Program-made: the position numbers and the translations under genes
The notes under the pieces: generated by a model
What the model saw: the letters and a program-made list of their open reading frames with translations, nothing else
Databases searched by the model: none
What the model was told of the DNA's origin: nothing
Assembly: GCA_026162565.1 (NCBI GenBank)
Contig: JAOEIQ010000003.1
Span: forward strand, 248,001-312,000
DNA length: 64,000 bases
Direction of reading: 5' to 3'
Origin: Flavobacteriaceae bacterium NBU2973
GTDB taxonomy: Bacteria > Bacteroidota > Bacteroidia > Flavobacteriales > Flavobacteriaceae
Shown here: positions 59,222-64,000 of the stretch, piece after piece
Layout: every line of letters starts with the position of its first letter
Position numbering within the stretch: position 1 is the first letter of the stretch

Positions 59222-60085
59222 TTAATGATATTTTAAAAATATTTTAGAAGCTTCATTATAAGCACTTTCAAAGCTCATAGCATTTAAGTTATGAGCTTTT
59301 TTTGTTGTGAAATAGGACAGTATTTTCTCTGTAGGCATATTACCTGTTAATTCATCTTTAGCCATAGGGCAACCACCAAATCCTTGAATGGCTCCATCAA
59401 AACGTCTACAACCAGCCTTGTAGGCAGCATCAACCTTTTCATGCCATTTACTCGGCGTGGTATGTAAATGTGCACCAAACTCTATATCTGGATATAATGG
59501 AATTAAATTTGAGAATAAGTAATTTATATTTTCTGGATTAGAGGTTCCAATAGTATCACTTAATGACAATATTTTCACACCCATTTTACTTAAACGCTCT
59601 GTCCACTCTCCTACTATATCAACATTCCAAGGATCTCCATAAGGGTTACCAAATCCCATAGATAAATAGGCTACAACTTGTTTATTATGTTTATCTGCAA
59701 GATTTAAAATTTCTTCTAATACCAATACTGATTGTGCAATAGTTTTATGTGTATTACGCATCTGGAAGTTTTCTGAAATAGAAAATGGATATCCTAAATA
59801 ATCAATTTCAGAATGTTGACAAGCATCATTTGCACCACGAACATTAGCTATAATTGCTAATAGTTTACTCGTGGTTTTACTTAAATCTAATTGAGATAAT
59901 ACTTGAGCAGTATCTACCATTTGCGGAATGGCTTTAGGTGATACAAAACTTCCAAAATCTATAGTATCAAAACCAACACGAAGTAAGGATTGAATATACT
60001 GTACCTTCTTTTCTGTAGGTATAAATTCCTTGATACCTTGCATGGCATCACGAGGGCATTCTATAATCTTTACATCTCTATTCAT
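59222..60085 (-). CDS. Hydroxymethylglutaryl-CoA lyase
   Basis: This enzyme cleaves HMG-CoA to acetyl-CoA and acetoacetate in leucine catabolism. It has 287 residues from the ATG at 60085; another ATG at 60091 abuts the -7 box and is less likely. The HMGL-like TIM barrel has IIECPRDAMQG (catalytic Arg/Asp), SFVSPKAIPQM, SLSDTIGTSNP, the metal-binding HLHTTP and GGCPMAKDELTGNMPTE, which carries the active-site Cys. Its stop codon abuts the receptor's stop with no spacing. It is a single gene. Confidence 0.92.
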   Translation of the reverse strand: MNRDVKIIECPRDAMQGIKEFIPTEKKVQYIQSLLRVGFDTIDFGSFVSPKAIPQMVDTAQVLSQLDLSKTTSKLLAIIANVRGANDACQHSEIDYLGYPFSISENFQMRNTHKTIAQSVLVLEEILNLADKHNKQVVAYLSMGFGNPYGDPWNVDIVGEWTERLSKMGVKILSLSDTIGTSNPENINYLFSNLIPLYPDIEFGAHLHTTPSKWHEKVDAAYKAGCRRFDGAIQGFGGCPMAKDELTGNMPTEKILSYFTTKKAHNLNAMSFESAYNEASKIFLKYH

Positions 60086-60091
60086 GGTCAT

Positions 60092-60099
60092 CAAATATA
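60092..60099 (-). promoter_or_regulatory. -7 box of the HMG-CoA lyase gene
   Basis: On the minus strand TATATTTG exactly matches TAnnTTTG and ends 6 nt before the ATG at 60085, giving a leaderless or near-leaderless transcript and favouring that start. Confidence 0.5.
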
Positions 60100-60137
60100 G
60101 TAAAAGATACGTGTTACGAAAACGTTTTCTTTAACTC

Positions 60138-60764
60138 TTAATTTTCGGATATTAGAATGAATACTCCAATGCCTACAAAAACAATTATTTGTAACCACTT
60201 TAAGAAAAGTCCAACATTAGATTGTTTTTTTATGTACTCTGAAATTGAACCTGAAAGAAATGCTATCAAAGAAAAAATAACAAAAGAGGTCGCCATAAAT
60301 AATAAACCAAGGACAAAAAACTGAATAACCTCACTTACACTATCACTAAATAGAAAAGCTGGAAAGAAAGCTAAAAAGAAGATAGATACTTTTGGGTTTA
60401 GAACATTCATTATAAATCCCTGTTTAAATAGTTCTCCAAGACTTTTTTCTGGAATAGTATCAGACGATAAATCTAGTTTAGAACTACTCTTAAATACTTT
60501 AAAAGCTAGGTAAAAGAGATATAGAGCTCCAAACAACTTTATCGCAAAAAACAGACTATCATTTTCTTTTATAATTGCTGAAACACCAAAAGCAACCAGT
60601 GCTGTATGAACAAGGCATCCTGAAATTAAACCAGCTACAGTAGCTAGTCCATATTTTTTACCATTAGCTAGGCTTTGCATTAACACATAAATATTGTCTG
60701 GGCCAGGAGATATAGCTAATACTGAAGTTGCTAGTACAAAAGAAAGTAGTATATCGTAATTCAA
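60138..60764 (-). CDS. LysE/RhtB-family amino acid exporter
   Basis: This 208-residue inner-membrane protein has six hydrophobic helices and the family signature AISPGPDNIYVLMQSLANGKKYGLATVAGLISG (about 18-50) and NPKVSIFFLAFFPAF (about 123-137). It exports an amino acid or related small molecule by proton antiport; the substrate is not predictable. The start is a TTG at 60764; no ATG lies between the upstream in-frame stop and the conserved N-terminus, so a rare start codon is likely. Confidence 0.88.
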   Translation of the reverse strand: MNYDILLSFVLATSVLAISPGPDNIYVLMQSLANGKKYGLATVAGLISGCLVHTALVAFGVSAIIKENDSLFFAIKLFGALYLFYLAFKVFKSSSKLDLSSDTIPEKSLGELFKQGFIMNVLNPKVSIFFLAFFPAFLFSDSVSEVIQFFVLGLLFMATSFVIFSLIAFLSGSISEYIKKQSNVGLFLKWLQIIVFVGIGVFILISEN

Positions 60765-60856
60765 TGCTAAAAAAAATATTTATCAAATCTACACAAATTA
60801 TTGTAAGGTTATTTAAAGCTATTCGACATTAGTATAATAAGTTAAAAACCAACAAT

Positions 60857-61783
60857 ATGAAACATACTCTACTCATTTTATTTTTATTGCCTATCTTTTG
60901 TTTGTCTCAATCTAGTGTAGAATATGATATTACTTTTTCTAGTGTATGGAGTTCTACTGCAGATGATCCTGTAAATGGAAATAGTACTACTAGTTTACCT
61001 GGTAATGCACATTGGTCTAACCTTGTTGGCGCTGTCCATAATGATCAAATTACTTTTTGGGAAGTTGGAACACTAGCATCTCCAGGAATTGAAGATGTGG
61101 CAGAAGTAGGTGGTAACACCAACTTTTTTAATGAGGTAAATGCTCAAATAAATGCATCTACTCCAACAGCAAGTACTTGGTTACAAGAACCTGTAGATCC
61201 CTTTGATGCCATTGCTACAGCAACATTAACAGATGTTGAGTTTACAGATGAATTTCCTCTAGTTACATTAGCTACTATGGTAGCACCAAGTCCCGATTGG
61301 TTTTCTGGGGTTAGTAGTTATTCTATGAAAAACCCAGATGGCAGTTGGAAATTAACCCATTCTATTGAAGTATTTGTTTATGATGCTGGAACTGAAGAAG
61401 GTATGGCTTATAGTACAAGTAATGCTGCTTCTATGCCTCACATTAATATTAGATCTTTAAGAAATATGTATATGTTTAATGATAATAAAATTGGTGATAT
61501 CACCTTTACATTAAAAACCACCTTAAGTAACTCAAACTTTGATTCTAATAAAGAATTTAGAATGTCACCAAACCCAAGTAATGAAAATGTAATAGTTTCT
61601 CAAATGCAAAGTGGTAGTAATACTATAAGTATTTATGACGTACTTGGCAAAAGAGTATATACTAATACTATAAATAATACTCGAGCAAATCTTAACCTTA
61701 CAAATTTAAAATCTGGACTCTACATTTTAAAAGTAGAAACTGAAAATCGAAATATTAGTAGTAAAAAACTAATAATAAATTAA
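60857..61783 (+). CDS. Secreted spondin-domain protein with T9SS sorting domain
   Basis: This 308-residue protein has a signal peptide (about 1-18, FCLSQ). A spondin_N-like domain (about 20-225) shows YDITFSSVWSS, NAHWSNLVGAVHN, SPGIEDVAEVG, MVAPSPDWFSGV and LTHSIEVFVYDAGTEEG, the pattern of spondin-type adhesion modules. The C-terminal 75 residues (FRMSPNPSNENVIV... LKSGLYILKVETENRNISSKKLIIN) form a type A T9SS sorting domain, so the protein should be exported through the type IX system and attached to or released from the cell surface. The ligand is unknown. A terminator follows. Confidence 0.88.
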   Translation: MKHTLLILFLLPIFCLSQSSVEYDITFSSVWSSTADDPVNGNSTTSLPGNAHWSNLVGAVHNDQITFWEVGTLASPGIEDVAEVGGNTNFFNEVNAQINASTPTASTWLQEPVDPFDAIATATLTDVEFTDEFPLVTLATMVAPSPDWFSGVSSYSMKNPDGSWKLTHSIEVFVYDAGTEEGMAYSTSNAASMPHINIRSLRNMYMFNDNKIGDITFTLKTTLSNSNFDSNKEFRMSPNPSNENVIVSQMQSGSNTISIYDVLGKRVYTNTINNTRANLNLTNLKSGLYILKVETENRNISSKKLIIN

Positions 61784-61784
61784 C

Positions 61785-61816
61785 TAAAAAAGGCAGCTTT
61801 TAAAGCTGCCTTTTTT
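61785..61816. terminator. Bidirectional intrinsic terminator
   Basis: AAAAAAGGCAGCTTT / AAAGCTGCCTTTTTT lies between the convergent spondin and pyrD genes; its end touches the pyrD stop. Confidence 0.9.
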
Positions 61817-62831
61817 AGTTTAATAACCCTTTATTAATCCTTTTTATAAGTTTAGGTCCTTCATATATAAAACCTGTATATATTTGAACTAAATCTGCTC
61901 CAGCATTAATTTTATCTAGAGCATCTTGAGAAGTATGTATACCTCCTACTCCAATTATTGGAAATGCTTTATTACTTTTTTCTGATAAGTAACTAATAAC
62001 TTCAGTACTCTTATCTGTAATAGGTTTTCCACTTAATCCTCCCATTTCAGATTTATTATCACTTTTTAAATTGTCTCTAGAAACTGATGTATTACTAGCT
62101 ATAACACCATCGATTTTTGTTTGGTCTACTAGTTCAATTATTTCATCCAATTGAATAGTATTTAAATCTGGAGCAATTTTTAACAGAATAGGTTTTTGCT
62201 TGCTAAAAGTATTGTTAATAGATTGTACAGAGGTAATCAATTCTATTAAATAATCTTTATCAGTTAATTTAGCATGGCTCCCAACATTAGGACAACTCAC
62301 ATTCAATACAAAGTAATCAACATAAGGATGCAAGGCTTTAAAACAAGTATTATAATCATCTGTATAATCTTCAGGTTTAGTAGCTGTATTTTTACCAATA
62401 TTACCACCAATAATTAACTTGCCTTTATTTTTTTTAAGCTGTTGTATAGCAGCTTCAAGTCCCTCATTATTAAAGCCCATTCTATTGATAATACCTTGAT
62501 CTTCTTTTAATCTGAATAGTCGCTTTTTAGGATTTCCGACTTGCGCTTTTGGAGTAACAGTTCCTATTTCAATAAAACCAAAACCAAAGTTAGCTAGTTC
62601 ATTATATAATACAGCATTTTTATCGAATCCTGCAGCTAGTCCAACTGGATTTTTAAAGGTTAATCCAAATAGATTGCGTTCTAATCTTTTATCATTTACT
62701 GAATATAAACTTCTAAATAATAAGGAGAATCCAGGAATCTTGCATAAAAGCTTAATTACCGAAAATGTAAAATAGTGAATTTTTTCTGGGTCAAACGAAA
62801 ATAAAATTGGTCGTACTAGAAGTTTGTACAT
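61815..62831 (-). CDS. pyrD: Dihydroorotate dehydrogenase (quinone), class 2
   Basis: This enzyme oxidises dihydroorotate to orotate in pyrimidine synthesis and passes electrons to quinone. It has 338 residues from the ATG at 62831 ([21 protein letters not shown]); a longer frame from 62849 adds 6 unconserved residues. The N-terminal helical membrane-association region (1-40) marks class 2. The FMN barrel has [36 protein letters not shown], the catalytic Ser in [25 protein letters not shown] and [33 protein letters not shown]. Confidence 0.97.
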   Translation of the reverse strand: MYKLLVRPILFSFDPEKIHYFTFSVIKLLCKIPGFSLLFRSLYSVNDKRLERNLFGLTFKNPVGLAAGFDKNAVLYNELANFGFGFIEIGTVTPKAQVGNPKKRLFRLKEDQGIINRMGFNNEGLEAAIQQLKKNKGKLIIGGNIGKNTATKPEDYTDDYNTCFKALHPYVDYFVLNVSCPNVGSHAKLTDKDYLIELITSVQSINNTFSKQKPILLKIAPDLNTIQLDEIIELVDQTKIDGVIASNTSVSRDNLKSDNKSEMGGLSGKPITDKSTEVISYLSEKSNKAFPIIGVGGIHTSQDALDKINAGADLVQIYTGFIYEGPKLIKRINKGLLN

Positions 62832-62866
62832 TCTGATTTGTTTGTGCAAAAATATACAAAATAGTG

Positions 62867-64000
62867 TTATTTTTTAATGAATCGTTTAGTAAAGTTTAAA
62901 CCATCGTATTTAATATTAGTAAAATATAAACCACTATTGAATTTAGATATATCAATTGAAGAATTTGATAATATCATATTGGATTTACTGAAAATAATTT
63001 GACCTAATGTATTGACAATTTCAACAGAAAAATCTTTATTTGAGTTAATTAAATTTTCTCCTGTAATAGTTAATTGATTATCTGCAATTGTTGGAAATAT
63101 TTTAAAATTAGTAAAACTATTAAAATCGTTATTTGACAATGTATTACCTTCAGTAATCGTTAATAATTGATTTGGAGAGACGTCGTAAATCACATCTTCT
63201 ATTCCACTTAACCATGTTACTTTTACATAATCAATTTCTGTAGCATCACCAACTCCAAAAAATTCTGCTCCAGAATTTTGACTGACGTAGCCTTCTCCAC
63301 AAAGTGTATATCGATATTGTTTTTTATTATCTGCCATAATCTCTATCCACGAACCAATTCCCATTTTATTACCAACAGTACCATTTAATTTAACCTTTAG
63401 CCAATTATTATTAACATTCTCATAGCACTCATTAATCCATAAATAGTTATCATCAGGTTCTATATTTAATACAGAAATATCAGGATAACCGTCATTATTA
63501 ACATCACCAATAGCATTAGAATAACTTACAGCTAAATCAACTTGAAAACCAGCATTAAGAGGTATAGAATAGGAACCACTACCATTATTCTCATAAAAGG
63601 CAGCAGATAAATAGGTTAAAAAATTATCAAATGAACCGCTGACGTATAAATCCTGATCTGTATCATTATCTGCATCTAAAAATACAGCTCCCCAAGCAAT
63701 ACTATTAAATTGTGTGCCATTTGTTGCAGCAATATCTGTAAAGGTTCCGTCTCCATTATTTCTTAAAAAAGAATTCCCGTCTAGTGTGTTCGTCACATAA
63801 ATATCTAACCAACCATCGTTATTATAATCGTCAATAGTTGTAGACATAGCATCTATTAATAAATCAGTTCCTGATTCAGAGCTCACATCTGTAAAAGTAC
63901 CATCTCCATTATTTTTATACAGTAAATTAGGAGTCACAATTCTATCATTAGCAATGTAAATATCTTGCCAACCATCGTTATTATAATCAAAAAAAGATGC
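62867..64000 (-). CDS. FG-GAP/ASPIC (CRTAC1-like) surface protein with T9SS domain, C-terminal part
   Basis: The frame is open to the window's right edge, so the N-terminus is missing; 378 codons are seen. Two or more FG-GAP/VCBS repeats with the calcium motif D-Y-N-N-D-G-W-x-D-I-Y are visible (near 63990 and 63830), with further repeats such as [11 protein letters not shown] and [11 protein letters not shown]. An ASPIC/UnbV domain follows ([23 protein letters not shown]... [11 protein letters not shown]). The last 80 residues form a T9SS type A sorting domain ending KRFIKK. It is a secreted or surface beta-propeller adhesin-like protein. Confidence 0.88.
   Translation of the reverse strand, partial: ASFFDYNNDGWQDIYIANDRIVTPNLLYKNNGDGTFTDVSSESGTDLLIDAMSTTIDDYNNDGWLDIYVTNTLDGNSFLRNNGDGTFTDIAATNGTQFNSIAWGAVFLDADNDTDQDLYVSGSFDNFLTYLSAAFYENNGSGSYSIPLNAGFQVDLAVSYSNAIGDVNNDGYPDISVLNIEPDDNYLWINECYENVNNNWLKVKLNGTVGNKMGIGSWIEIMADNKKQYRYTLCGEGYVSQNSGAEFFGVGDATEIDYVKVTWLSGIEDVIYDVSPNQLLTITEGNTLSNNDFNSFTNFKIFPTIADNQLTITGENLINSNKDFSVEIVNTLGQIIFSKSNMILSNSSIDISKFNSGLYFTNIKYDGLNFTKRFIKK

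Noticed and set aside
1-64000. Prophage, CRISPR array, insertion sequence, restriction-modification or defence island
   Set aside because: I found no integrase, transposase, Cas, methylase, regular repeat-spacer pattern or long inverted repeats; nearly all space is filled by housekeeping and envelope genes.

Overview
The window comes from a low-GC (roughly one third G+C) chromosome of a marine-type Flavobacteriaceae bacterium (Bacteroidota). The signs are gldI, T9SS C-terminal sorting domains, a split transketolase, a very long signal peptidase I, a TonB receptor with a ferritin, many SPII lipoproteins, and promoters that fit the Bacteroidota pattern TTG-N19..23-TAnnTTTG with no classical Shine-Dalgarno. 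The genus is not decided by the sequence; an Olleya/Lacinutrix/Winogradskyella-like organism is a guess. Coding density is very high. I see no rRNA operon, prophage, IS element, CRISPR array or defence island. The only RNA gene is a tRNA-Pro(UGG).

Layout. 1-8.8 kb: the 3' end of a secreted sortilin/BNR-repeat protein; an EF-hand protein; a secreted protein commonly misnamed asparagine synthetase B; dnaB; accA; and a tgt-lptF/G-eamA operon. 8.9-11.4 kb: split transketolase plus an outer-membrane barrel. 11.4-11.7 kb: tRNA-Pro flanked on both sides by partial copies of its own ends. 11.8-18.4 kb: PQQ sugar dehydrogenase, cytochrome c, udk, divIC/ftsB, then methylmalonyl-CoA mutase small subunit, a lipoprotein and the large subunit. 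18.4-22.2 kb: an M16 peptidase diverging from an SDR oxidoreductase. 22.3-28.7 kb: parA-parB-DUF5683-dapB-lepB-barrel-wbqC-DUF6122, a tightly packed run. 28.7-33.8 kb (minus strand): two paralogous tail-anchored microproteins, mutL, two rhomboids and an EEP hydrolase. 34-37.2 kb: ribH and a TPR protein, diverging from recF, a lipoprotein and a DUF721 gene. 37.2-47.6 kb: ndk, nrnA-gldI-cyclophilin/FKBP fusion, pepD, a DUF3810 metalloprotease-like protein and a pair of amidohydrolase-family proteins. 47.6-55.8 kb: a DUF6503 lipoprotein, an rRNA/tRNA methyltransferase, an M48 protease, a GlcD/GlcF-type fusion, two unknown small genes and guaB. 56.0-59.2 kb: a probable iron island (Cys-rich microprotein, ferritin, FecA-like receptor) joined by identical palindromic boxes. 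59.2-64 kb: HMG-CoA lyase, a LysE exporter, a spondin/T9SS protein, pyrD and the C-terminal part of an FG-GAP/ASPIC/T9SS protein.

Most genes are housekeeping. The points most worth following are: (1) the repeated box TTTATTCTAAATAAA around ferritin, the FecA-like receptor and an unlisted 48-residue Cys-rich ORF; (2) two intergenic terminators that share an identical repeat core and show covarying stem pairs; (3) the WxExRxSS microprotein pair ahead of mutL; (4) enzymes missing hallmark metal-ligand motifs (MutL endonuclease site, Tgt zinc cysteines, two of three amidohydrolase domains); and (5) several promoters whose -7 box lies 4-7 nt before the ATG, which suggests leaderless mRNAs.
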